Assembly: GCF_023721415.1 (NCBI RefSeq)
Contig: NZ_JAMQVC010000004.1
Location: forward strand, 62,001 to 126,000
Length of the DNA: 64,000 nt
From: Galbibacter mesophilus
GTDB lineage: Bacteria > Bacteroidota > Bacteroidia > Flavobacteriales > Flavobacteriaceae
Reading direction: 5' to 3'
The translations under genes and the position numbers were made by a program. Under the pieces are notes generated by a model. It saw only the letters and a list, made by a program, of their open reading frames with translations. It was not told the origin of the DNA and did no database searches. Position 1 is the first letter of the stretch. Each line of letters opens with the position of its first letter. Positions 34,798-45,300 of this stretch are shown in pieces.

Positions 34798-35334
34798 TAA
34801 TTTGTAATTTGTTGTTTAATTGAAGGGTGAATATAGTTTTTCTTTCGCAGTCATGATTTATTGTATACAAAAAGAACCGATTTCCACCCTAAGTAGAACT
34901 ATATGCCCTATTCGGACATGGATCATCTAAAGACTTAAATAATGTTTTATAAAATGAACCATCTGGCTATAATTTGTATTTAGCATATCATTCATAGACT
35001 ATATTTTAATACTTCCAATTAAGAACAAGTTTTAATGGGGTTTTTCAAATATATAGATTTGCCAATAGCCAAAAAATAGACAAAAGCTTTAAAAACATGG
35101 ACAATAATCCTATCTGCATTTATTTCATAACTGTGTTAATTGAATCATATATTATTCAGTACATATCCATATAAAATAAAAACCTCCAATGCTATTAAAT
35201 AACCTTAATTGTTTAAAAGTATATTTGACTTTTAATTTATTTTTGTACCTTTTGCCATCACTTAGACTTAACTATAAAAGTAAGATGCATTTACAATTAA
35301 TAAAATTTAAATAGACTGAAACTCCAACTATATT
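34798..35334. other. Divergent intergenic region between two sulfatase genes
   Basis: About 537 bp of AT-rich DNA with no gene. It contains promoter module 4 facing the minus-strand operon. A degenerate version may face the plus-strand sulfatase: ATCCAT at 35165-35170 with an imperfect partner 21 bp upstream. TATATTTG at 35220-35227 and TATTTTTG at 35238-35245 are additional candidate -7 boxes on the plus strand. Confidence 0.65.
35046..35102 (-). promoter_or_regulatory. Promoter module 4: 21-bp direct repeat plus -7 box
   Basis: On the minus strand GTCCAT (35102-35097) is followed 21 bp later by GTCTAT (35081-35076), and TATATTTG (35053-35046) lies 28 bp after the start of the second hexamer. 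The geometry is identical to modules 1, 2 and 5. It is predicted to drive the six-gene operon from 34797 to 24289. Confidence 0.75.
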
Positions 35335-37365
35335 ATGAAAGAAATACTATTGAAATATAAGGTTGTATATATGATAACTTTAGCCTTTTTGATCAATCTA
35401 AACGTTACTATTGCCCAAGACCAGGAAATAGGAAAACCAAATATCCTTTTCATTTTAACGGATGATTTAGGATATGGAGATGTAGGCGTTTTCTATCAAC
35501 AGTTAAGGGCAAAAACCCCCGGACTGCCCTCCATTTCTACACCGAATCTCGATGCTTTAGCTGGAGAGGGAGCCATGCTTACAAATCATTATGCGGGCGC
35601 TCCTGTTTGTGCACCTTCACGAGCCTCTTTGTTTTCTGGCAAAAATCAAGGGCAAGCCAATGTACGGGATAACCAGTTTGATAAAGCCATTGAGGAAAAC
35701 TACACCTTGGGATCTGTACTACAACAAAATGGATATAAAACCGCACTCATTGGTAAATGGGGGTTACAAGGTCAAGGTAAAGGTCCCGATTGGCCTGCAC
35801 ATCCTTTAAAAAGGGGTTTTGATTATTACTTGGGTTATATAAGGCACGGCGATGGTCATGAACATTATCCAAAAGAAGGAATTTACCGTGGCACTAAAGA
35901 AGTTTATGAGAACAACAAAGTCATCACTCCTTCATTAGACAAAGCCTACACTGGCGATTTGTTTACTGCAAAAGCAAAAAATTGGATTATGGAACAAAAT
36001 ACTGAAAATAAAAACCAGCCTTTTTTCCTATTCCTTTCTCTTGACACTCCGCATGCTGTTTTGGAATTACCAACACAAGCCTACCCAAACGGGAAAGGTT
36101 TAAAAGGTGGCTTGCAATGGCTAGACACATCAGGAAAAATAATCAACACAGCATCTGGAAAACCAGACTCTTTTGTTAATCCGCTTTATAAAGACGCAAC
36201 ATACGATCATGACAAAAATCCAAATACAGCAGAAATTGCTTGGCCAGACACGTATAAGCGATATGCCACCGTTGTAACAAGAATTGATAATCAAGTTGGG
36301 GATTTAGTAGCATTATTAAAAGACCTTAATGTGTTTGAAGATACTATGATTGTTTTTACTTCTGATAATGGTCCTTCCAAAGAATCGTACCTACCAAAAG
36401 AATATGTTGAAAACAATCCAGAATTCTTTCAAAGCTTTGGTCCTTTTGAAGGAATTAAAAGAGACCTATGGGAAGGCGGCATGCGTGAACCCACATTAAT
36501 AAGTTGGCCAGCCCGAATTAAAGAGAATTCTATAAATGAAACACCTAGTGCCTTTTACGATTGGCTGGCAACATTTTGTGACGCAATAGAGGTACTTCCT
36601 CCTGCTGGAACTAATGGAAAATCGATACTGCCTACATTTACAAATTCAGACTTGAATAACGAAAGAACCGTCTATTCTGAATATTTCCAAAAATGGAATA
36701 CCCCCAATTATGATTCTTTTGCTGAAAATAAAAGAGGTAGCGCAAGAAAACAAATGCAATTAATACGTATTGGAGATACTTTGGGAGTTCGTTATAATAT
36801 TCAAAATGCGAATGATGACTTTCTCATTTTTGATATAAAAAACGATCCCGCGCAACGAAATCCGCTTACGCTCACCGATATGGAGTCTCTTCAAAAAAAG
36901 CTAAAACAACAAGCTCTAAAAATGCGTTTTAGAAACACATCGGCCCCTCGACCTTATGATGATGTTGCTATTTCTTCAAGCACAATTAAAGAAGATAATT
37001 GGGCATTTTATGAAGGTGAATTCCCTTGGGTTGCTGATGTTTCTTCAATTTCTCCTTCTAAAAACGGAAAGAAATTCAGCTTTAAAAAACCAAACTCTTT
37101 CGAAGAAGGAATTGTAAAAATCACCAAAACCATTACCATTGAAAAAGCTGGAAGGTATGAGTTCTCACTTAATACTGATGCGCCAACGGTTCTAAAATTT
37201 TACGAAATAAACCTTATTGATGCAGATTACAACTTTGCCGCTTCCAAAGTATACACCAATAGCTTAGTACTAGACGAAGGAAAACACAGCTATACACTTT
37301 ATTACAAAAATTCTGATACAAAAGCACCTAAAATAGATTTGTCATGGAAGCTTATTGAAAAATAA
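35335..37365 (+). CDS. S1-type sulfatase with C-terminal beta-domain
   Basis: This protein of 676 residues has a signal peptide ending near NVTIAQ. The metal strand is NILFILTDDLGYGDVG. The signature CAPSR has Cys92, and TSDNGPSKE is intact. IGKWGLQGQ replaces the usual KWHLG, so the active-site His of that motif is absent at this position. About 130 residues after the sulfatase fold (from about 545) are predicted to be beta-rich (KITKTITIEKAGRYEFSLNTDAPTVLKFYE) and may bind carbohydrate. It is monocistronic, ending at the shared terminator at 37386. Confidence 0.9.
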   Translation: MKEILLKYKVVYMITLAFLINLNVTIAQDQEIGKPNILFILTDDLGYGDVGVFYQQLRAKTPGLPSISTPNLDALAGEGAMLTNHYAGAPVCAPSRASLFSGKNQGQANVRDNQFDKAIEENYTLGSVLQQNGYKTALIGKWGLQGQGKGPDWPAHPLKRGFDYYLGYIRHGDGHEHYPKEGIYRGTKEVYENNKVITPSLDKAYTGDLFTAKAKNWIMEQNTENKNQPFFLFLSLDTPHAVLELPTQAYPNGKGLKGGLQWLDTSGKIINTASGKPDSFVNPLYKDATYDHDKNPNTAEIAWPDTYKRYATVVTRIDNQVGDLVALLKDLNVFEDTMIVFTSDNGPSKESYLPKEYVENNPEFFQSFGPFEGIKRDLWEGGMREPTLISWPARIKENSINETPSAFYDWLATFCDAIEVLPPAGTNGKSILPTFTNSDLNNERTVYSEYFQKWNTPNYDSFAENKRGSARKQMQLIRIGDTLGVRYNIQNANDDFLIFDIKNDPAQRNPLTLTDMESLQKKLKQQALKMRFRNTSAPRPYDDVAISSSTIKEDNWAFYEGEFPWVADVSSISPSKNGKKFSFKKPNSFEEGIVKITKTITIEKAGRYEFSLNTDAPTVLKFYEINLIDADYNFAASKVYTNSLVLDEGKHSYTLYYKNSDTKAPKIDLSWKLIEK

Positions 37366-37385
37366 CACTTCGGAATATTCCATTA

Positions 37386-37423
37386 AAAAACCGGTAGCGA
37401 GGTAAATTTCACTACCGGTTTTT
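37386..37423. terminator. Bidirectional terminator between convergent genes
   Basis: Stem AAACCGGTAG / CTACCGGTTT has a 14-nt loop and an A-run before and a T-run after it, so it can end transcripts on both strands. It separates the plus-strand sulfatase from the 3' end of the seven-gene minus-strand operon. Confidence 0.9.
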
Positions 37424-37454
37424 AATTAAACAAATAATTATCAACTTACCTCTA

Positions 37455-40283
37455 TCAATTATAAATATCTTCGGTAGAGAACCCATCACCTTTGGCGGCA
37501 AGCCTCAATCGTTTCAATTTTTCTAAATCTATTTCTTCTGAAGGGTTAAAATCTTTACTTTCCATATATTCCAACAAACTATGCCTAAGCTGTCTGGCTA
37601 CAGGTCTATTTTCCATATCTGAAATAAGATCCATGGAAGAGAAAACCAGTTTTCCTTTTCCCACATTTGCTTCAAAAAGATTAGACAATTTATGATTGGT
37701 CACAAAATTATCAACAACCCTTACCAAAGGTGTAACATTTAATGAATCTATTACCACAGATTTTGAACGAATACACAAATCCCACCACTGCCAGTTGGTG
37801 TATCCGTCCGTTGGAAAACTTCGGAATACTTCGTGGTTTTCGTCCATTAACAATCCCATAGTAGCGGGTTGGTCTGGAAAATGCACAGGACTCCAAAATA
37901 CGGGAACAAACCTTCCTTCAATACCTTTAAGCTCGGCATAATCTGGATTTAAAAGCACGTTCTTACCCTGCTCAAGTGCTTTACTAGCATCTGCAAAGGA
38001 ACTGGTTATCAAAACATTTTCAGAATTTGTTTTAACCTCACTTGGATAAATCCAAATTGGCCAACTATTTTTGTATTTTGTGCCTCTTAATTTCACCGTA
38101 ATAGCTAATTTTTGAGCAGTCTCGGTAGCAACAGAATATACAATCTCTCCAAGATCGTTATTATTACCAATTTGTAATTCTACATTATTTATAGTCCCTT
38201 TTTTAAGCTGTTCTCCATCACTGTTGGTAATTTCCCAATCAATGATTTGATCTTTTAACGGTTTATAGAAATTGGCGATTTCTATATTCGCATTCAATGT
38301 ATCCCCATGTTCAAGAACTGCCTTTTCAAAACGAATGAGCGGCACCAATTCACTATTGAATTCCCTAAATTCTTCAGCAGAAACCACACCTTTAGATTCC
38401 CAAAAAGCGTTTAACAATCCTACCAATGCCGTTCCTTGTCCAGGAAAATCTTGTAATTGCAACAATTGGAATCCATCAAAACTCGGTGTTTTCAGGGCCC
38501 TTTCTATTTCTTCTTTATAAAGAATAGTAGCCAATTTTCCAGATGCATGTGTAAAATCATCTGCTAAGGACAGCATTCCTTTTTTCTCCAAATCATTTTT
38601 AATTGCTTTAAAATTTAATGGATCCAGAACACCTGTGTATTTTGAAATTTCACTCATATCGGGATACACAGAATATTGACCTATTTCATGGGAAATAAGC
38701 GGTGTATTTATATGGGCACTGTTTTTAGAATAATCTTTGTTAAAATTTGGATACTGGCTATTAAAAATCCCTTGTCCGCGTATCCAGCCTTTATCCGTCC
38801 ATTGCGTCACAAAAAAATCATCTTGCGGTTCGGGCACAGTTCCAGTTGGCTTTTGAAATGAAAAAGCAGTTGTGGCATACAAATGTCTGTTGTCTTTTTC
38901 TTTTAAATCTTTCACCAAGGCATTCAATAATTCTATGTCGCCTTGAATTTCGTTACCCATTGCCATTAAAACAAACGAAGGATGGTTTCCGTAGTCTTTC
39001 AGCAGTTTATATGCTTCTTGCTTTAAAAACTGAACCGCTTCTTTATCTTTTCCGAAGTGCAAACTCCAATGTGGAAGTTCTACCTGAAAATAAAAACCTG
39101 CTTCATCGGCCGCTTCAAAAGCTGCTTTTGGAGGACACCAAGAATGGAAGCGAAGATGATTTAATCCATAATCTTTAGCTTGCTGAATGAGTTTTCCCCA
39201 AGCCTCTTTTTCCAAAGGAGGGTGACCGGTTAAAGGGAAAATAGAACACTCTAAATTTCCCCTTAAAAAAATACGGTTACCATTAAGCGTTAAAACTCCT
39301 TCGTTTTTAGCTATTTCCCGATAACCAAACCTCGTTTCTACAGCCCCTGCCGATGTGGTTACTTTTATAGTGTATAGGTTAGGATTAAATTCATCCCACA
39401 AAAATACATTAGTTGGTTTTTCCAAATGAAAGCTCACTTTACCTTCTTTTGAAGTAAATTCTGACATGGTACCTTGAAATACACTTTTTCCATCTTTATC
39501 GGTAATCTGGACTTGAAAATTCTCCGATGGTGAAACTGAAGCATCAAATTCCACGGCTATTCTATTCGCATCCAATTCTGGATAAACTTGAATGTTGTTG
39601 GGAGCTTTACTACTTGTTGCCTTTAATTCAATATTCCCCAAAATACCATTCCATTTTATTTGTGTATGGTTGGTGTATGCATGTGCCATATCTTGATTAA
39701 TACTATCTGGATACCTTTTCCCTTTTACATTTATTCCAGCGAATTTATTGGCGTTATCGATAAGTATTGTTAATACATGTTTTCCTGGGCTTAAATAATT
39801 AGAAAGGTTATAGACATGCGCTCCTATTAAACTGTTTTGTGAGTTTACTTTCTCTCCGTCTACAAAAACAGTAGATTCCCAAATAACACGTTCTAGAGTA
39901 AGCTGAACTTCCTTATCTTTCCAATTAGAAGGAATTTCAACTGTTCTTTGGTACCATGCTTTGCCTATGTATTGATGCTTTCTTGTTAAGTTGGAAAGCA
40001 CGTAGTTATTTAGTGCTGGCTTTAAAGTATTGGGTTTTCCTATTTGGGCATCATCCAACGTACCAGGTAACTTCACGGCAAACGGCTCAAAATTTTCATT
40101 GGCCCAATTTTCCTGTAAACCAAGGTTAAGGGAATCCAATTTCACATTCCAACCCCCCGCTAAGGAAATAGTATTATTTTGTTCTTCTGAACAACTACTA
40201 ACTAAAATTATTAGGGCAAAAATATACCCAAACTTTAGTAACAGTTTTATTGTTGTAGAAAAATGGTGGTTAATCTTCGTCAT
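37455..40283 (-). CDS. GH2-family glycoside hydrolase, lipoprotein
   Basis: This protein of 942 residues has the lipobox Cys at 31 (ILVSSC). It has a GH2 N-terminal jelly roll (AWYQRTVEIPSNW; WESTVFVDGEKV), an Ig-like domain and a TIM barrel. Acid/base is Glu445 (AMGNEIQGD) and the likely nucleophile Glu533 (SHEIGQ). The C-terminal part differs from LacZ and lacks a Bgal-small domain. It is a clear paralog of the protein at 45714-48566, with the same GTxLVGLLxAFWESKG block and similar ends. Linkage is unknown; beta-galactoside or another beta-glycoside is plausible. It is the last gene of the seven-gene operon. Confidence 0.88.
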   Translation of the reverse strand: MTKINHHFSTTIKLLLKFGYIFALIILVSSCSEEQNNTISLAGGWNVKLDSLNLGLQENWANENFEPFAVKLPGTLDDAQIGKPNTLKPALNNYVLSNLTRKHQYIGKAWYQRTVEIPSNWKDKEVQLTLERVIWESTVFVDGEKVNSQNSLIGAHVYNLSNYLSPGKHVLTILIDNANKFAGINVKGKRYPDSINQDMAHAYTNHTQIKWNGILGNIELKATSSKAPNNIQVYPELDANRIAVEFDASVSPSENFQVQITDKDGKSVFQGTMSEFTSKEGKVSFHLEKPTNVFLWDEFNPNLYTIKVTTSAGAVETRFGYREIAKNEGVLTLNGNRIFLRGNLECSIFPLTGHPPLEKEAWGKLIQQAKDYGLNHLRFHSWCPPKAAFEAADEAGFYFQVELPHWSLHFGKDKEAVQFLKQEAYKLLKDYGNHPSFVLMAMGNEIQGDIELLNALVKDLKEKDNRHLYATTAFSFQKPTGTVPEPQDDFFVTQWTDKGWIRGQGIFNSQYPNFNKDYSKNSAHINTPLISHEIGQYSVYPDMSEISKYTGVLDPLNFKAIKNDLEKKGMLSLADDFTHASGKLATILYKEEIERALKTPSFDGFQLLQLQDFPGQGTALVGLLNAFWESKGVVSAEEFREFNSELVPLIRFEKAVLEHGDTLNANIEIANFYKPLKDQIIDWEITNSDGEQLKKGTINNVELQIGNNNDLGEIVYSVATETAQKLAITVKLRGTKYKNSWPIWIYPSEVKTNSENVLITSSFADASKALEQGKNVLLNPDYAELKGIEGRFVPVFWSPVHFPDQPATMGLLMDENHEVFRSFPTDGYTNWQWWDLCIRSKSVVIDSLNVTPLVRVVDNFVTNHKLSNLFEANVGKGKLVFSSMDLISDMENRPVARQLRHSLLEYMESKDFNPSEEIDLEKLKRLRLAAKGDGFSTEDIYN

Positions 40284-40323
40284 TTTAATGTATTCTGATT
40301 TTTAGTTTGTTTGAGACGTTATA

Positions 40324-42321
40324 CTAACTTTGTTTAAAATCTGAAACCAGTCCTTCCAAGTCCATAAAATCTACACAAGCTGCTTTTACTTTATAATCAT
40401 TATCTTTTTCGTACGCCTTCTTTATCGTACTGGTAAAAGCCTCCCGATTCTTAAAATAAAGTGTGTAATTAATAGCACTCAACGCTAAACTAGGACTCGC
40501 ATCCAGCATAAATTCTTTTAACACTATTTCTGCCTTTTTATTCTGATTGGAGGCATACAAAGTAGCTGCTAAATTAAGACGAACAGGCGCATAACTATCA
40601 TCCAAGTTTTTCTGTATCGTTTTTAGTTCAGATGGGCTTAATTTATTGCTAATAGCATACAAACCGATAGAAGCCCAATAGCGTACAAATTTATTTGAAG
40701 ACTCCAAGCTTTTAAACAACTCCTTTTTTGTGTCATCTTTGCCTACCAAATTTGCCACTTCAAAAATTTCATTCAAAGGATAATTTTCATCATTCAATCT
40801 ATACTCATAAGGTGTTCCCGTTTTGGAAATCTGTTCCAGCTCATATTCTGGAGCAAAAAGAATGTCTTTATTCGCAAGTACTTTCTCTTCAAGTAATGCC
40901 CGCATTTTTTGAGCTATTGCAGAATAATCTTCCTTTTCAATAAGGTTTTCAGTCTCCCATGGATCGTTTTGCAGATTGTATAAAACTTCTGTAGGACGTG
41001 GCTCTAATAAAGATTTTTGTAACGAATCGAGTTTTCCTTCTTCATAGTCTTTATGCATTTGTTGTGTTATCTCCCCTATTTCTACATACCTTAAGTATTT
41101 AACTTCAGGAAAAAATGGTAAGAAATTTCTAGAATAAATAAATTCTCCATCTGTAATGGTTCGAACCAAATCAATTCCATTATCTGCCCGATCTGAAGAT
41201 AACAACTTATATTCTGGTGCATTCTCCCTTTTATCTCCCAAGAATGGTCTTCCTTTTAGGTAATCGGGAATTTTTGTTGCTGTTAAACTTAGCATGGTTG
41301 GCGCAAGGTCTTCAAAATTAATTAACTCATCGGTAACTACGCCTGTTCCCCACGGAGATAAGTGTTTGTATTTTTCCGGAAACCAAACCATAAACGGAAT
41401 TCTGTATCCAAGGCCAATTCCATTGGTTTTGGCTCGAGGTATTCCTTCACCGTGATCGGAAAAAATAAAAACAATGGTATTTTCCATAAGTCCGTCATTC
41501 TTTAACCGCTGAAGCAATCTACCCATTTTCATGTCGGCGAGTTTTAAAGAATTGTAGACCCTTGCCATCTGTTTGCGCATCTGCGGACTATCTTTATAAA
41601 ATGGAGGCATTTTAAAAGCATCTTCAGAAATCCAATGTTTTTTATGCAATCCTATAAATCCCGATTTTTCGGGATCCAGTGTAGAAAGATTGGTGTTTTT
41701 ATAATCGTAGACTTCATTGGAAATAGGTTGTGCGTTATTGGATTCTCTTGGTAAATAGGCAAGAACATTTTTTTCGTACCATTCGTATGTCATACTCATC
41801 GTTCGGGATTGGTGGGAGTCTTCCACATTAAACACCGAAAAGAATGGTCTATCCTCTTTTTTATTCCACCAACCAGCAGTTTTGGAGCTTTCATCCCAAG
41901 TATTTTTAATGAACTCCTGTGCATTTTCTACGTTGTAGTCAGTTTTTTTATTGTTGGTTGCGTAATATCCGTTTTCCTTCAAATACTTTGGAAATCCTTT
42001 TACAAAATCAGGAATTGCATAGTTGCTTCTATGGTTTCCCGTGCCTAATTTATAAGTAGGGATTCCAGTAATAATGGTACTTCTACTGGCGGAACATACA
42101 GTTCCTGTAGAAAATGCATTGGTAAAACGTACCCCTTCACTGGCCATTTTATCCATCACCGGAGTTTCTGCAACGGTGTTTCCGTAACAGCCGATAAATT
42201 GCGGTGAGGTATCTTCAAAAGTAATCCAAAGAATATTTGGTCGGTCTTGAGCTATAAGTAACTTTGAAAAAAATAATAACACAAAAACACCAATACATTT
42301 AATAATTGAAAGTCCTTTCAT
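40324..42321 (-). CDS. S1-type sulfatase with HEAT-like C-terminal repeats and CSASR signature
   Basis: This protein of 665 residues has a signal peptide ending near KLLIAQ. The metal strand is NILWITFEDTS, with Glu-Asp in place of the usual Asp-Asp. The signature is CSASR with Cys76; Ala in the third position is an accepted variant of C-x-P/A-x-R. FSDHGEGIPRAKT supplies the second metal site. From about residue 535 HEAT-like helices follow (FKSLESSNKFVRYWASIGLYAI; SYAPVRLNLAATLYA). The partial sulfatase at 1-1569 shares this build. It lies 8 bp after the DUF5107-TPR gene in the seven-gene operon. Confidence 0.9.
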   Translation of the reverse strand: MKGLSIIKCIGVFVLLFFSKLLIAQDRPNILWITFEDTSPQFIGCYGNTVAETPVMDKMASEGVRFTNAFSTGTVCSASRSTIITGIPTYKLGTGNHRSNYAIPDFVKGFPKYLKENGYYATNNKKTDYNVENAQEFIKNTWDESSKTAGWWNKKEDRPFFSVFNVEDSHQSRTMSMTYEWYEKNVLAYLPRESNNAQPISNEVYDYKNTNLSTLDPEKSGFIGLHKKHWISEDAFKMPPFYKDSPQMRKQMARVYNSLKLADMKMGRLLQRLKNDGLMENTIVFIFSDHGEGIPRAKTNGIGLGYRIPFMVWFPEKYKHLSPWGTGVVTDELINFEDLAPTMLSLTATKIPDYLKGRPFLGDKRENAPEYKLLSSDRADNGIDLVRTITDGEFIYSRNFLPFFPEVKYLRYVEIGEITQQMHKDYEEGKLDSLQKSLLEPRPTEVLYNLQNDPWETENLIEKEDYSAIAQKMRALLEEKVLANKDILFAPEYELEQISKTGTPYEYRLNDENYPLNEIFEVANLVGKDDTKKELFKSLESSNKFVRYWASIGLYAISNKLSPSELKTIQKNLDDSYAPVRLNLAATLYASNQNKKAEIVLKEFMLDASPSLALSAINYTLYFKNREAFTSTIKKAYEKDNDYKVKAACVDFMDLEGLVSDFKQS

Positions 42322-42329
42322 TTTACTTT

Positions 42330-45300
42330 TTATTTTTCTGCTTTAACTAGTGCTGATGCCATTTTTAAATGAATGGTAGCCGGTAAATGGTATAAATCTT
42401 TGTCCAGCACTTTTCGAAAACTATCACAGGCTTTTTCTATATTTTGAAGACCAAAATTACCTAACCCAATTAAGAATTCACAATGGATTTTATTACGCTC
42501 ATTTAAATCCTCTTCCCAAATCAATAAATCGGGTAGGGAAACCGCAAAGTAATCCAGCTTTACTTCATCGTTTATATGGCTCTCTCCATAGTTCTTCAAG
42601 TTTTCAAAACGCTCATTGGCTTCGTTTTCTCTTCCCAATTTAACCAGCGCCAAACCTTGGTAAAAAATCTTGTCGGGCTGCTGATCATTATAAAAAATAG
42701 CTTGTACGGGCTCACTTAATCCTTCAGAAGCTCTTTCCCAATATTGTATAGCTTTTTCGGTATCCCCTAATTCATTATGAGCACAGCCTAACCAATATAA
42801 AATATCGTTTTCTTGGGCTCCATGAAGTTTTCCTTCACCTAAATTATGTGGATACTTTTGCGCTTCCTCCAAGCATTTAATAGCTTCTTTAAAGCTTCCA
42901 ATTTTCATTAAATCTTTAGCCAACTCTACATTATTGGCAATATGTTGGGCGGGAACTTTACCTTCGCCACCTTCCCACGGATGAAATTGACGTTCACTCA
43001 ACAATTCCAAAGCCTCTTTGTGCTTTCCTAGAAAACCATAAATACTAAGGCGTTCTAAGTATAAATCGTCTCGCTTTAAAACCAATGGCAAGTTTTTTTC
43101 TAAAATATGCAACCTTTTGGTTAATGAAACGTTTTCCTTTTTATTGAATTGATCCAACTCCATTAACAACCTCGGATTTTGACTGTCTATTAAAAAAGCC
43201 TTTTCTAAATGCTCTCGTGACAAGTCTTTCTGCGATTTTTTATTGTAATAATATAAGGCTAGATTACGGTGGCAAATAGCATTTTCAGTATCATGCTTTA
43301 ATGCTTGTTTCCAGCAGTTTTCAGCCAATTCGTATTGTTTATGTGCATACCAAAAATTCCCTAAGAAGTAATTTGCATTGGCATCTGAAGGATTGAGTCG
43401 AATAGCTGATTGTAATACCACAACTTCTTCAAGCCTGTTAGGAAAACAATAATCCAACGGCATTTCTTGTGCCCTTCCATAATATTTCTTGGTTTGTGCA
43501 ACATTTCCTTTCTGCTCGTAATACCACCCTATAAAATATGGAACCATAGGGTATGATTTCATTTTACCATCATCAAAAGCTTTTAGTAAAGCAATTGCTT
43601 CATCGTAAAAACCGGCCTGTGCATAATCTAATGAAAACTCAATATAATTATGCTCATAATCGCGAATTACCGCTTGGAAATTAGCAAGTTCTACCTCTTT
43701 TTTGTTCAACAGATATTTTTCAAACAAGATTCCAAAACTAAATCCATCTATAGCTAAGGATTCTTCTATTAACTGTTTGCAGGCTTCATTACGGTTTAAT
43801 TTTCTTAACAGAATACACTTTAAGTGGCGTGCTTTATGGTTATGCCAGTTTTTAATAAGGGATTTATTCACCAACTCCAGTGCTTTTTCAAAATCGCCTC
43901 TTATGCAATCAATTTGTGCCAAATTAAAATATCCCGCGTCTTGCCAGGCGGCATTCCAACATCCTTTAAAAAAAGCATCATACGCTTCATCTATTCTACC
44001 GAGAAACTTTAAACTCAATCCTTTGTTGAAATAAGGTTCGCCATCGTACGGATTCGGATTGTGCTGTGTTAGAGTTTCTATGGCCGTTTCAAAATAAGGC
44101 AACGCTTTTTCAAACCTTCCTTTTCTCAAAAGCCAAAGCCCTAACGCATTGTTATTACGCACATCTTTGGGCTCTCTAGATAACGCTTCAAGGTAGTAAA
44201 CTGTTGGGTCGTAAGTAGCATGCCTATATTGTTCTAAATGCAGGCCACGAAGGTATAATTGTTCTACTGTTTCTATTTCTTTGGGAGGTTTGGCTGCTTT
44301 TGCTGCCTCGGGTATTTCTTCAGAAACAACTTTGGTATTGCTCCACCAAACCAAAAGTTTTCCTTTTTGATTAAAAACCTTTACGGTAAGGTCGTACCTT
44401 TTTTCAGGTTCTATTGAAATCTCTTTTTCAAAAACAGTTGAAGGATCCATGTCTAAAGTCTCCTCAAAAACGGCACTCCCTTTTGTTTCCAAGACTATTT
44501 TTATGCCTTTAAAAATACCGGTAGTATAAACTTTTAATACCGCGCTTTCTTCAGAAGTTTCTAAATTTAGTAGTACATCTTTTGTAGCATTTTTTACCAC
44601 CCCTACGTTGTAATACGGCATAAAATACTGTGTAAAACTTTTCTCTTCGTAAGGATGCATCCATGCAAAATCTGGTTGGTTATCGGTATAAACTCCACAC
44701 ATCAACTCTATGTAGGGACCATCTTTGTCGGTAAGGTTTCTATCCCAAGCTTGCCCAAAATCACCATTACCCCATGTCCATTGTTTCTTTCCGGGGGAAA
44801 CATGATGATCGGCAACGTGAAGTAGCCCCCCTTTGCTATCATTTTCGTAACCCCCAACAAAGTCATATTCAGAAGTAATGGCCATGTAAGAAGTCGGTAC
44901 AGGAATATTCTTATATCTTGAAATATCTGTTCCAGGGGAATAATCAACTTTGTAATATTCTCCTTTAGCGATGGGAAATTCTGAAACATCACGCTTTCCG
45001 TGGTCAAACACTGCATTCACATCGGGAGGAAAAACCGATTGGTAATGATCGTTTACCGCTACAGCTGGATTTGCCCACCATAAAAAGGTTTGTGGGTGCG
45101 GACTTCTATTGTACAATTGCGCTTTTATCTCTAAATAGGCTTTATCTGGATGAAGCGTAAAACCGGCCATTCCTTTGGTACGGAACATTCGCTCTACCTC
45201 ACTTACCCAAACCGTAACGCTTCCATCTTTATTTTCTTGAATGATGGAATCTACAGGATCGTAAGTACTTGGTCTATGATGCTGCGGCCAATTAAACTCT

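Noticed and set aside
34918-34923. ATGGAT in the leader of the six-gene operon
   Set aside because: It lacks a partner hexamer and a -7 box at the module spacing; probably chance.
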